Positions 36,180-59,180 of a stretch of DNA of 64,000 bases are shown here, one piece after another (position 1 is the first letter of the stretch; each line of letters starts with the position of its first letter). The notes below the pieces were generated by a model that saw only the letters and a program-made list of their open reading frames with translations, was not told where the DNA came from and did not search any database. Position numbers and translations under genes: made by a program. Source of the stretch: Combretum micranthum (Eukaryota; Streptophyta; Magnoliopsida; Myrtales; Combretaceae); NCBI GenBank assembly GCA_024138025.1, contig JAMXBD010000012.1, positions 1-64,000 on the forward strand, written 5' to 3'.

Positions 36180-39111
36180 TGTAGACACCCAATTTTTGCT
36201 CAATTTAAGGCTCAAATTTATGATAAAAATTAGTATTATGTCAAGCTCACAAAAAAATAGTAAAAAATAGAAAAAAAATAAAAAAATAAGCAAAAATAGC
36301 ACAAAAAATCAAAAACAGCGAAAATAAGATAAGATATAGAAGTAGTAAGAAAAATAAAAAATGAGAGAAAAATGAGAGTAGTAAAGAAAAGTAAATTTAA
36401 AAAAAATTATTCGAGCTTGATATAATACATATTTTTGTTATAAATTGTTTTTAAAGTTAATTAAACAATTTTTCAAAATTATTTTGTTTAATTAAATAGA
36501 ATTTTCAAGAGCCTTAAATATTAATTTTGCTGGACCCAACCAGGCACAAGCCAACGGCCTAACGGTTAAGACCATTGACCCATATGACTAGACCAGCCAC
36601 AAGACCTGGGTTCGATTCCATGAAGAGGCAAATTATTATTCTTTTTTTTTCCACATGCTCTCATTGGCTGGATGAGGTAAGCGCACGTGTCAGCAAGCTG
36701 CCAGTTCAGGTAAGCGCACGTATCAATAAGTAGGTAGGTAAGTGGTAGATGAGCGGTAGGCTAAAGTGTCCAGATACATTGTATCATGGTAGGTGAACGG
36801 TAGGCTAGAGCGTCCAGATACATCGTATCATGGTAGGTGAGCGATAGACCATAGCGTTCAGATACATTGTATCGTGGTAGGTGAGCGGTAGGCCAGAGCG
36901 TCCGGATACATTGTATCGTGGTAGGTGAGTGGTAGGTGAGGGGTAGATGAGCAGTAGGTGAACGGGTTGAGCATCTATAAATACCCGGCACGCAACAAGA
37001 ATAAGGACATATAAAAAAAAAACACAAAAACAAAAGAAAAGGACAAGAAAAAGCCAAAAAAGGATATAGAAGAAAAACACAAAAACAGAGAGAGAAGAAA
37101 AAAAAGAAGAAGAAGTGGAGAATAAAAAAAAAAGATAACATATAGAGAAAAATTCCATATAAATATCGCAGCAAAAATCACTCAAAAAAGTTGGAATCAA
37201 ACAGGTTCCTGGGGGAAGAAAGCAAATTGATTGTTGGTCTCAGTCTACCCGCACAGTCAACGGTCAACAGTCAACGGTCAACGGTAACTGTCCACATCCA
37301 GATCAGCGTTCCAGATCTGATCCAAACGATCCAACGGCCCAGATGAGTTTGGATTATTCTATGTATTTATTATATATTTAATTACGAAAAATAGAAAAAA
37401 ATAGAAAAAATGCAATAAAAATTCATAAAAAATTCAGAAAAATCCAAAAAAATCCAGAAAAATTAGAATAATTATTTTTTGTGTAAATTTATATGTTTTA
37501 GCAATTTGTGATATTTTTTAATATTTTGTGAATGTGTATATGTACATGGATTGTTTTAGAAATGTATATTTGATGCATGAGATATAATTTTAATGTGTTG
37601 TATTTGTAATATAACTTTGATGTGATGAATTTTGAAAATAATAAAAATGATAAAAAATGAAAAAATGAGTTTTCTAAAACAAAATTGTTTTTGTTTTCAA
37701 AAATACTTTGGTTTTAAAAAAAAAGAGCAAATGAATGAAATAAACGAAAAGGAAAAGATTTTTGTGGAATGAAAGAAATTTTTTTTTCATGAAATTAAAT
37801 GAAAATTTTCAATCTAAATTATTTTCATATAGCATTAAATTAGCTATGAAAATAATAATCAAATTTTTTCAATCAAATTATTTTCATATAGCATTAAATT
37901 AGCTATGGAAATAAACAAAGTTTTTCATCCAAATTATTTTCATAAATTTTCTATGAAAATAATCATTAAAGTTTCAATCAAATTATTTTCATAAATTTGC
38001 TATGGAAATAATAAAGTTTTCAATCAAATTATTTTCATAAATTTTCTATGAAAATAATCAAAGTTTTCATCAAATTATTTTCATAAATTTGCTTTGAAAA
38101 TAATAAAGTTTTCATCAAATTGTTTTCATAAATTTTTTATGAAAATAATAATAAAGTTTTCATCAAATTATTTTCATAAATTTGCTATGAAAATAATCCA
38201 GTTTTCATAAAATTATTTTCATAAATTAGCTATGAAAATAGTCATCCAAAAGTTTTCAATCAAAATATTTTTATATAGCATTAAAGCTATGAAAATATTC
38301 AATCAAGTTTAATCAAAATTGATTTTTCATGTAGCATTAAATTAGCCATGAATTATCATAAAATGATTTTAAAGAAAAATGATTTTGGACTTAGAAAAAT
38401 TGCATTTTCATGAAATGAAAATCAATTAATTAGATCATAGGATTATTAAAAATGGTTTCATAAAAATTCAAAATTTAATGAATTTAAAGTGAAAAGAGTT
38501 CAAAAATTAAAATTGATCAACAAACTAAGGTTCTTTTCAAAAGAACTACGTTTTGTCTTATCTCGATTAGCGAGTACGTAGGCACCTACGGGCGACAATA
38601 AAAATGAAAAAAATGTTTTTGTTTTTAATATTGTGAATAATTATTTTGTAAATATAAGTTTTTTTGAAAAAAAAGGAAATATATTTGTTGATATTCATGT
38701 TAAAAAAATGAATAAAAAATAAAAATGAATGATTTGACTTGTAAATATTTGTGTTATAATGTTTCACTTGAATTTTCGAGCATGAAAAGGATATATTATA
38801 AATTTGAAATTCCAAAAGTGGCAACCAATTTGGTTTTAATAGGTTAGCCCCCGAATCCATGATATCTGGTTTTAAAAGTTTGATTTTTCAAATCAAATTT
38901 TCGCAGACTAATAGCTAAGTTAGGATCAACCGACCCATTGATCCTAGCTTTTATTTTTTCCCTATTTATATCGGGTAGCGACTCTAAATCATTTTTAAAA
39001 ATTAAAATTTCTCTTAACCCCTAGTCGAGGATTCATGTTAAATGGGTTCGGGTTTAATGTGAATCGGGTTAGGAGAAATGAACCAAATGATGGAAAAATC
39101 CAGGCTCGACA
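36180..39111 (+). repeat. 3' LTR of the Ogre/Tat-type element
   Basis: This 2932 bp copy of the 5' LTR has the same A box (36556-36570), B box (36609-36619), TATA box TATAAATA (36976-36983) and minisatellites. It differs by substitutions, repeat unit number, and an expanded gtcaacg run at ~37255-37290. The visible divergence is greater than between the nested chromovirus LTRs. Confidence 0.88.
36556..36619 (+). promoter_or_regulatory. tRNA-like A and B boxes inside the 3' LTR
   Basis: These boxes are identical in the key bases to the pair in the 5' LTR. Conservation in both LTRs shows the unit was part of the element when it transposed. Confidence 0.6.
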
Positions 39112-39116
39112 ATATT

Positions 39117-41175
39117 CTTTTTAATTTTTTTTAATGTATAATTAACGAATATCCATCTATAACTTGAACAAAATCTATCATAATGATGGTTGTTAAGATG
39201 GTACCATATATATATATATATATATTATTCTTTACTCATTGAGTGATCGGAATATGTAGTCTTACTACAACTTCTTCATCCATACTTCAGAAAATATAGG
39301 CTACCTTGAATGCTAGGTACGCTACTAAAATATTGCACAATCTATATAGCTTCAACCATATAATAAATAAAATAAAATAAAATAAATTTATAGCATTGTC
39401 AAATTATATCTATATATGCTACATGACTAATTCACCATCATATCAAGTAATAGATTTTTGTATGCACTATAATTTACCAAATGTGTACTTTATATGCAAT
39501 TTCACACAAAAGCAAATAATACACACATAATTGTTGAACATTTGCAAACTTAACAGGGCCAAATGAGTGTGCGAACTTTCAAGCTTCCAACTGATAAACA
39601 TTTTTTTTCTCAATTATAATTATGCTGAGTTTTGGTTTATCCTAAGTTTGTCCACTATTAACTCTACAAATTCCATATTATGGTGTAGCCTTCATTTCAT
39701 TTTTAATGAAGGATATAAGGAATTTTTATCCTTAAAAACGCTTATAACTCTTTTTTTTTTTTTTGAAAGTATGTCATAATTTAATGGTATGTGCATTCTA
39801 ATTGTTCTATATTGCAACATTGGAAATCTTACATTAGAACAACATTAAAAAAAAATGAAGATATTATTTTTATTTAAAGGTTCATTTTCATTCTAAATAT
39901 CTATTGGACAAACTTTAAATGCCATTATAGTATAATATTAAATAGTATTAAATAAGTAAACTTTTTTCAATATAAAAGTTTGATTTAAAAATCGATCTTC
40001 ATGAACAATGAATTTAATAAATTTTGCATTATGTGTTTACAAATTCTAGTATTATTTTCTATATATTTATAAATAAATAAAATTACTTAACATTACTTCT
40101 TTTGTTTGAGTTTAAATAATTATTCATATATTAAAGCATTAAAACCAACATATAATTCTCTTTGTATATTTTTTTTAATTTTTTTTATTATATAATTTTT
40201 TAATTACACACGCAAAACAGTACATAATTGCTAGTAACTAAACAAATTAAAATACACATTGACTGATTTCTATAACCATCATGTCGGGTTAGACTTATGT
40301 CAAGTCACTTATCAAGAAGATGCAAGATCCATCATTGAATCTTGCATAAAGTTGTTAGTTTGTTTAAAAAGTTATAGGTGTGTTATATTGTAGATGTGGT
40401 AGGTTGTAGTTTGAAAAAGTGGTAAGTATAGTAGACAAGTGACTTGACCTAAGTAGGTCCCATGCTTTATAATACAATATTATTGTCTTTTAAATAGTAT
40501 AAATCAATTTTAAAACTTTTTTTTTATTATAATGAAAAAGAACAATTATAATCATTTAAAAACTAGATATAATAAATTAAATTAAGTTGTTACACCAACA
40601 CACCATATTCTCTATATTTCTTCTTTCTTAAGTCATATACGATAGATGAAACACACGTGTACTATTGTTTTAAAAAAATTACATAAATATAAATTGTATA
40701 AAAATAAATACCAAATTAGTATAGCCATATCGCGTGTTGAAATTGAGATACCATAATTTTTACTTGCATTGCATATATAAGTAGCGATATAGTGACCTAC
40801 CCTCTAAAAACTTTTAGGAGTCGGTGTATCGCATATTGGGTGTGCAATACTAGTTCAGCTGTGTATCGTTTGTTGAACGTGCAATATATGTATAAATATA
40901 TGTGTATCACTCATTAGATTGTGATATAGGTCTGAAGTATATTACATGCCCAACATGCGATACACATGGAATTTAAAAAAAAAAAAAAATGTATCACACC
41001 TCTAAGATGAGATATAGTGACATTATTCTATAATTTTTTTTCCATAATTTGGTTTTGTGGAATTTTTTTTTAAAAATATATTATATATGTAATATTCTCC
41101 ATATATGATATACCCATATGATGGGACCAAAAATTTAGCTTTTTTTTTTCTTTTAATTATACCTTATAAATATCG
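39117..41175. other. AT-rich intergenic region
   Basis: No gene was seen. A (TA)n microsatellite is at 39207-39226. A short imperfect foldback at about 40284-40470 and a run of small hairpins at about 40725-41020 are described in the findings. Confidence 0.55.
40284..40470. mobile_element. Short foldback MITE, possibly related to 12756-14303
   Basis: The ends hold gtcaagtcactt (from ~40299) and its inverse aagtgacttgac (~40438-40449). The interior shares spaced words with 14090-14200 of the large foldback element (taggtgtg, gttaggt/gtaggt, aaaaagtg). Alignment by eye only. Confidence 0.45.
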
Positions 41176-41699
41176 GGAAAAGGAAATTGAAATTTATATT
41201 TTTAAAAAAAATTACAAAAATGTCACTAGGATAAAAATAATCTTAATTTTAGGCAACATGACCTTGTTCCTTTAAGAGACGAGATTGCAAATAGCGGAGC
41301 AACCTTCTCTCTTGAAGAGACGAGATAAGCCAAATACATGAACCTTCTCTCTTCAAGAGATGAGGTTGCCAATAATACACCTCCACCCCCACTTGAATTG
41401 TGTTATTCGTTCCTGAATACATTAATGATACTACAAAGTTATAACTTGTCAAAAACAATCATTCTAAATAATTCAATCCTATCAGAATCCATCCATAACA
41501 ATATTCCCAAACTCAATCATTCACCATGAGCATAAACATAAATTCATAAAACAAAATATAAAATAGATGCATTACTACTCTACTCTTTACATCAAATGCA
41601 TAGATAATGTTACATACAACCATCATAAAACAAAAGCAAAAGAAATGATAAAATCTAATATGCTCCTAGGTGCTCTACATGCCTTGTCTTTGCCTAAAA

Positions 41700-44130
41700 A
41701 AGTATAACGAAAAGGGTCTAATTTGATCAGGAGCCTGTTAAGGGTGCTCAAAAAATGGATCAACCTGTGTAATGTGGCATCTTCATCTCCACCACCAACA
41801 CTGTACTAGTAAAACGAGATAAGATCTGGATCCATCTAGGTGAAGACTTTCCCCATATCATCTGATTGTTGCCTCTTATGTGGAGCTGGAGGAGGCTAGG
41901 AGGGTATGGACCTGTGCATATGAGCTGTTTAGCATTGGGATGTCCAGCTGATGAGCACATAATGGACTAGGCTCATCATGCTGAACATATAAAGCAACAG
42001 GCTCATCATGATGTACATGTGGGGATGAAGGATCATCTTTAATATATGTAGCTCTATATTGGCCTTGCCCTCACTCTTGACCCCTCTCCCTATTTAGTCT
42101 ACGTCTTTGTATTAGCTGAGGTTGTGGGGCATCCTCATCATCAATGATGTCAGGTGCTGGTGGTGCTCCTGCTACTGCTAGATCATTGATATTGAGCCTC
42201 ATGAACTCATCCACCATACGAATCACATCTTGTGCAGTGACATGGGTGCCCCAGGTCGCATGTTGGGGGCTTGGTAAATGAAATCAACCTGTAATTAACA
42301 TTGAACATCTAAATTAGGAAATAACGAATATAATATACATCCATATATATCACATATATTCATTTAACTTATCATATAACGTACAATGGCCTTGTACAAC
42401 TAATCCAGCGTCTGGTGATTCGATTATACCAATCATAGTAATCTTCAGATGTATCGCTGCATAGGGATGCAAGCGGGACGGGTAGTTATAGGGTACCCGA
42501 TCGCCCAACCCGCTAAAAACCATATAGGGTTTTGGGACGGGTTTTGGGATTAGAAAAAAACCCGATAAGTTATCGGGTTGGGTTTTGAGTTTATTATGTA
42601 ACCCGTTGGAAAAACCCGACCCGGTATAAATTAAAAATATTAAAAATATTAATTTATTAAAGCAAAGATCCCATTTATATTATATGTATGTGAAAGTAAG
42701 TAGAAATGAAGTGTTTGCATAATTTTATATGATATTATTGTCTAAAATTCATTCTTTCAATATAAGTATTTGCATCATTAATAACTTAAAACAAAATTCT
42801 TTTTTTTTTAAGAAAAAAATTAAAAATCTTGGAGTTGGGTAGGGTGGGGTTGGGTTATGGGTTCCTTAAATCATAGCGGGTCTGGTTTTGGGATTGACAA
42901 AAAAAAAACCCTTTTTTTCTTGGGTTCTGGGACACCCATTAAGGACTCGGGTCGGGTTCGGGTTTCAAAAAACCTATCCCGAACCCTCCTCGATTGCATC
43001 CCTATCACTGGGGATGTTTGGCATGTCCACAATTCGATTGTGCATGTTATCCTACTCTACAATCCACTTAGCATGATCTGCCTCTTAGTTCCACCCCATA
43101 CACCCTCGTAAGTCAATCTCATATAAAGCTCTCATATCAGAGGGGGGTGTTGGGATCCTATGGAAACCTTCAAATTGCTCGAGCACCTTGTTTAGGTCGT
43201 AATGCTTGATAATGTGGAAGCACACTAGGGGAACCCGTACTGGCTATATGTCTCTAGCCGATCAGCAGTACTCAAGTAGGTCATCCATGATCTCAGAATA
43301 TGGGTCTCAAACGACTTGCACATGAAAGAAAACAAGCATTGTATAAGCGAAAAAACAAAAGTGTAAATAAAAAAACCATACTTTGATTTACTAAAAACAT
43401 ACCTATCTAAGGACTTGTTGATCTATGGATCCCCTATATTGGAATAACATGTTTGGTGTACTGAGTGACATCAAAAGTAGCTCCACAGTAACTGATGAGA
43501 GGGCATCTTGTGGTAACTGATGTGATATGTCGACATCGGCAGTAGTAACCTACTGGGACAAACCTATCACCGAATCATTTTCATCTTCATCATAGTCGTC
43601 ACTAGATTCACTTACTAATGAGTCTTGCATCGCATCACTATCATGACCATAACTTCAATTAGGTGCACCCATTTCAAAGTCATTCATCTAGACTTACTTG
43701 CCAACTGTTGTCTAAGTGCGATTGGAGTTCTCATCAACCAACACTTGATTGCCACAATTTCCATCAATGCCCATGTCGCCCATAGATACTTGTGGCAATT
43801 CCTTTTTAAATATCTGGACATATACATTCGTTGACCCTTCCTTGTATGCTAAAATCTCTTATGTAGCATCATCATCAGTCACTAGAATAACATCATAATG
43901 TAGTGTCCTATCTCCAATAGGTATCCTCTAATATAGCTCAACCTGATGTGTAGACCTATTTACCTTAAGTTTACTGCAAATGGTGTTTAGTATTTGCTAA
44001 TATGTAGAATTCCTACTGACACTAACCACAACAACTGGCCATATATCATAACTAAAACTTTCATTCCCTTCCATAATATTTCCATGAGCATACAATATAA
44101 ACTTGGCTTTATCCATTTTCACACCTGCCC
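41700..44130 (-). pseudogene. MuDR N-terminal segment + plant mobile domain (PP7 long-form-like) relic
   Basis: Minus strand, starting near 44118 (MDKAKFILYAHGNIMEGN). The first part (to ~43800) resembles the N-terminal domain of MuDR transposases. Next comes an acidic segment (SESSDDYDEDENDSV near 43610), then plant mobile domain motifs: VPLVCFHIIKHYDLNKVLEQ (43240-43180), IPTPPSDMRALYEIDLRG (43150-43100), HAKWIVEYDNMHNRIVDMP, then after the nested MITE DYYDWYNRITRRWIS (~42450-42405). An apparent GT-AG intron follows (~42395-42290), then an acidic tail. The MULE catalytic core is missing. In-frame stops at 43262-43264, 43244-43246, 43085-43087, 43712-43714, 43859-43861, 43928-43930 and 43997-43999 all sit where Trp is expected. 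It is not functional. Confidence 0.65.
42462..43004. mobile_element. MITE nested in the mobile-domain relic
   Basis: A 543 bp insertion has inverted ends TAGGGATGCAA (42462) and TTGCATCCCTA (to 43004). Subterminal gggtt/aaccc-rich runs lie in both arms. The flanking 8-mers tcgctgca and tcactggg match at five of eight bases, a weak hAT-type duplication. The mobile-domain frame resumes on either side. Confidence 0.7.
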
Positions 44131-45009
44131 TGCTAGCTCATAAAACATAAGTTGAATGCATCAAATGTGATAATGAATTATGAATTGCACTCCCCCAATA
44201 TCGAATATGTTTACTAATACTAGTTTATCCATCCCATTCATATGAGAATATTTCATTGATGTGGGCTCTAACATCATCAAATATGATCAATGTGTAAGAC
44301 ATATAATAATATATGATTTCATAATTTGATTCCTAAATTCTAAAAGTATACAGTAATATCAAAATTACAGCATACAATATCCACATCGCGACATAAATTA
44401 AGCATACAATAAATATCAAAATTGCATTATAAGTCTACAATACAACTCATATGACAAATAACATATAAAGTTGCTTCCACTTTTGAGGGGAAAAAAAATT
44501 CAACAATATACTCAATAAGAAAAAATTTATATTACAACATCAATAATTGTGAAAAATTGAAGAGAGGGGCTCAAGATACTTCTTTATGGAGGTTGGCGCA
44601 TCTTCAACAATTGAAGAGTTAATCGGTGGATTTTTGTAAGAATTGATGTCGAATTGACACTTGGTGATCGAAACTAGCCAAGAGCATGTGCCAATTTGAT
44701 AAAAAACAATGTTGGAATGGAGTACAATTAGAATTAGGGTGTATGGACGATGGAAATTTGGGATTTCAATAGCAAAAGAGGAAAAAAAAAAAAAAAAAAA
44801 GACGGTAGGCAAATATTGGTCCCATTAATCTTATCTCTTCAATAGATGAAGTCATAAGAAACGAAGTTGCTCTGCTATTTGCGACCTTACCTCTTGAAAA
44901 GATGAGATCAGATATTTATGACCTCGTTTTACTTAAAATTAAAATTATTTTTATTATAATAACATTTTTATAATTTCTTTTAAAAATATAAATAATAATT
45001 TCTTTTCCA

Positions 45010-45236
45010 GAATGTTTTAGCAATTAAGTTTTACCATAAACCCGGAAAAAAAAAAATTACAAACCTGAATGTCTTAGCAATTACGTTTTACCATAAAGCC
45101 GGAAAAAAAAAAATATTACAAACATGAATGTCATAGCAATTAAATTTTACCACAAACCCCGAAAAAAAAATTACAGACCTGAATGTCTTAGCAATTACGT
45201 TTTACCATAAACCCGGAAAAAAAAAATTACAAACCC
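45010..45236. repeat. Promoter-proximal minisatellite, four ~57 bp units
   Basis: Units start at about 45010, 45067, 45126 and 45181. Each has gaatgtctta, gcaattacgttttaccat and cccggaaaaaaaaa. It sits directly between the right end of the Mutator-like element and the NSF TATA box. Confidence 0.85.
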
Positions 45237-45247
45237 AAACTTCAACC

Positions 45248-45255
45248 TATAAAAG
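45248..45255 (+). promoter_or_regulatory. TATA box of NSF
   Basis: TATAAAAG lies 70 bp before the ATG, placing the transcription start near 45275-45285 and giving a short 5' leader. An upstream ATG at 45266 in another frame would then lie just outside the transcript. Confidence 0.65.
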
Positions 45256-45317
45256 CACTCCTCTCATGAAATCCATATTCATTTTCAAACTAAAGAAGAA
45301 TTGCATCATTCTTAACA

Positions 45318-56811
<11,494 letters not shown>

Positions 56812-56936
56812 ATGCAACCCAGTGCGGCAGAAGGATTATATGGAATATCGAGCTTTGCTAGTTTAACTTAAATTCTTTACTTCCCATTGGTCCCTTTTTC
56901 ATAGTTTTTTCCTCCTCGTTTGATGTTTTTAATGTA

Positions 56937-56942
56937 AATAAA
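56937..56942 (+). terminator. Polyadenylation signal candidate of NSF
   Basis: AATAAA lies 126 bp after the stop codon, preceded by a T-rich stretch. A 3' UTR of about 150 bp is plausible. Confidence 0.55.
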
Positions 56943-58270
56943 AATTACAAAACAGAAGCCAAACAGCAAAAGTACCGTGCGCGGTACTGTCACATTTGAA
57001 CTTGCATAGGATTGGCCGACTTCTAATGCGATGAGATAAAGTAAATGTTTTCTACATTTCTTTTTTGTGTGAAAGAAATGTACTTTTGCTTTAGATTCTT
57101 TGACTCGTTGTCTTATGATTAGTATATTTTATGACATTCAATTCTAAGATAATAGGAACGTAGTTACATCAAGCGATTCTTAATTGCCGAGAAGAATTTA
57201 ATCTTTTTAGTTTTTACAAACGTAAAATATCGTTGGTAAATTTTTAAATCTAGAAAGTCATTTCGGACTATTGAACCTATTTTTATACCATTTATAGGTG
57301 GTTCTATCAAGACAACTGAATTGGCTGAAACCCATCTGAAAATATATAATTAATATATGCTGTAGATATTGTGTGTTTTTTGGGTAAAAACCCTAATGGA
57401 TGCGAGGAAGAAGGCAGCATATTTGATGCATGTATGAAAGGGGGCACAGTGACCCCTCGTCTTCTGCTTTTGTGCTTTATATTATTATAATATAACTTTC
57501 TGATAATAGAAAAATAAAAAAAACACAGATTGCCATCCGTTGACTTGCTTGCGGTACAGGGGTATCGTAGGGACTAGGGGGCTTGGTTCCGTTGCCTTTC
57601 TCAGTAGACCACTCTTAGTCTCTTAACTACTAAGAATCTAAGCTGCGCCTATACATTATGCTACTACGAGGCCGGACTATCGAATATATACTATCCTGAG
57701 AACAAAGGTGAATTCAGTTGTACCTATTTATATATGTACGCATCGTAATTATAACCCTAATTTTAGATATGGGGTAAATATTGTAAATACTACCTAAACT
57801 TTGAAAAAATATATAATTAAATATCTAAATTTTAAATTTGATCAATTTAACATTTAAAATAATTTTTCGTGTATATCATATTGGCTAAAAACACTATTTA
57901 GGATGATGGTGTTAACTAATTTGTTGGAATACTATTGATGTGCATAAAAAGTTTTTTCATATACTAAATTGATCAATTTTAAAATTCATATATTTAATTA
58001 TATATTTTAACAAAATTCACCAACCATTCGGAATATTAACCTTGTGTAGGTATGTTTAAATTATAAGTGATACATGCCAAACAAATAACAAATAACAGAT
58101 AAAATAAAGAAATCTATATCCGTTAAGTTTTCAACAAGCCAAATTATCTCTCACTTTCTTCTAGGGATGTTATCGAGTGGATTTCTATAGCTTACCACAT
58201 GCTCAACTTGATAAATATATAGGAAATTATCCTATAATAGGATTTGGGAAAGTTTTGATTTTTTTTAATG
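56943..58270. other. Intergenic between NSF and the hAT element
   Basis: No gene was seen. A GC-richer patch at 57530-57700 does not read through in any frame and is unidentified. A foldback MITE is at about 57775-58030. Confidence 0.55.
57775..58030. mobile_element. AT-rich foldback MITE
   Basis: The left arm at ~57805-57855 (atatataattaaatat, then tgatcaattta) matches the reverse complement of ~57955-58012 with few differences. Related single arms appear at ~63535-63650 and ~63840-63940. Confidence 0.6.
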
Positions 58271-59180
58271 AAATTCTATAGATATCGGCACGAGGCAGGT
58301 ATGAATTGGGACCCGTCCCGAACCGTTCCCGTCGGTTTTGAACAGTAGCAGACAGTTATGAATCGCTAGAGAACCTGCCAGAACGGTTCGTAGTAGGGAC
58401 TGATGAGTATTCCTGGTACAGAACCACCACGATGAACCGTTACCTGGCCATTCATACAATAAGAAAGGAAGATGCCAAAAACAGTGGACATTGTTGAATT
58501 TAAAAAAAAAAGAAAAAAGAAAAACGCCAAATGGAAGTCTGATTCCGTAATTGAAGAGAAAATATTCCGAAAGGCAAACAAACAAATGATGCACTGTTTG
58601 CAAAAAAATGTCTGAATTCTGAAAGTTTGAGAATTTGAGAGGTGTGGCTAAAAATAGTGGATGGGCAAGAGTAGTCTGGTAGGGGCTTAGCAAAAATCAT
58701 CTGGCATTATATAAATTTTCAATGCATCTGTGTAATAAATTTGTATGTATTAGGTAGCATAAATTTTGAACCATGAAAAAATATATTGAACAACTTGACA
58801 ATCTGAATTCGGTGCAAATTGGCGATTTCGGCGTGTTGAAAAATTTTAACCTGTTAGGAATCCTACAAGTTGATGCACATGCACTCACAGCTGCAAGGAA
58901 TGAAGCCTATATAAATTGGCGATCTCGTTTAAAAAAATATGAAACAATCCTCTATGTGTTAAATGTCTTCTTCCTTTACTCCTCTCAACATTGCTACGTA
59001 CTCATTATAGAAAAATTCAAATATCTGGTGCTGCTTGTTATTTTTTTACTATCTCGTACAAAAAGGTTACCTGCCCATACTTATTTTTTGTATTTGATCT
59101 TAAATTTCTGATTCCTCTACTCCCACCTATACATTATTACGTAGATCGTATACCAAAAAAAAAAAAAAAAGAAAAATTCA

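Larger units (their letters stand above)
16545..39111 (+). mobile_element. Ogre/Tat-type non-autonomous LTR retrotransposon (TR-GAG), with a nested chromovirus
   Basis: Two ~3 kb LTRs (16545-19543 and 36180-39111) both begin TGTARACACCC and end GGCTCGACA. Flanks gtatt (16540-16544) and atatt (39112-39116) match at four of five bases. A primer site TGGCGACTCCACTGGGGA follows the 5' LTR and a purine tract precedes the 3' LTR. The only coding part is a gag relic (31981-33902) with an Ogre/Tat-like capsid signature (AQRWRALAARI) and CEYHMGQ..GH knuckles. Protease, reverse transcriptase, RNase H and integrase are absent. The leader is split by a complete gypsy element (20198-31148). The 3' region holds a minisatellite, as is common in Ogre elements. 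Confidence 0.88.
41176..45009. mobile_element. Mutator-like element with long TIRs and a plant-mobile-domain relic
   Basis: The left end 41176-41310 and the reverse complement of 44875-45009 align over about 130 bp, sharing ggaaaag at the very end, atttatatttttaaaa, and gcaaatagcrgagcaac further in. Long TIRs and the MuDR/plant-mobile-domain relic on the minus strand fit a Mutator-like element. I found no clear 9-bp target duplication. The right TIR abuts the minisatellite upstream of NSF. A MITE is nested at 42462-43004. Confidence 0.65.

Noticed and set aside
44540..44812. 90-codon minus-strand frame beside the right TIR of the Mutator-like element
   Set aside because: It starts in a poly-A run and has no motif; it is more likely transposon leader sequence.
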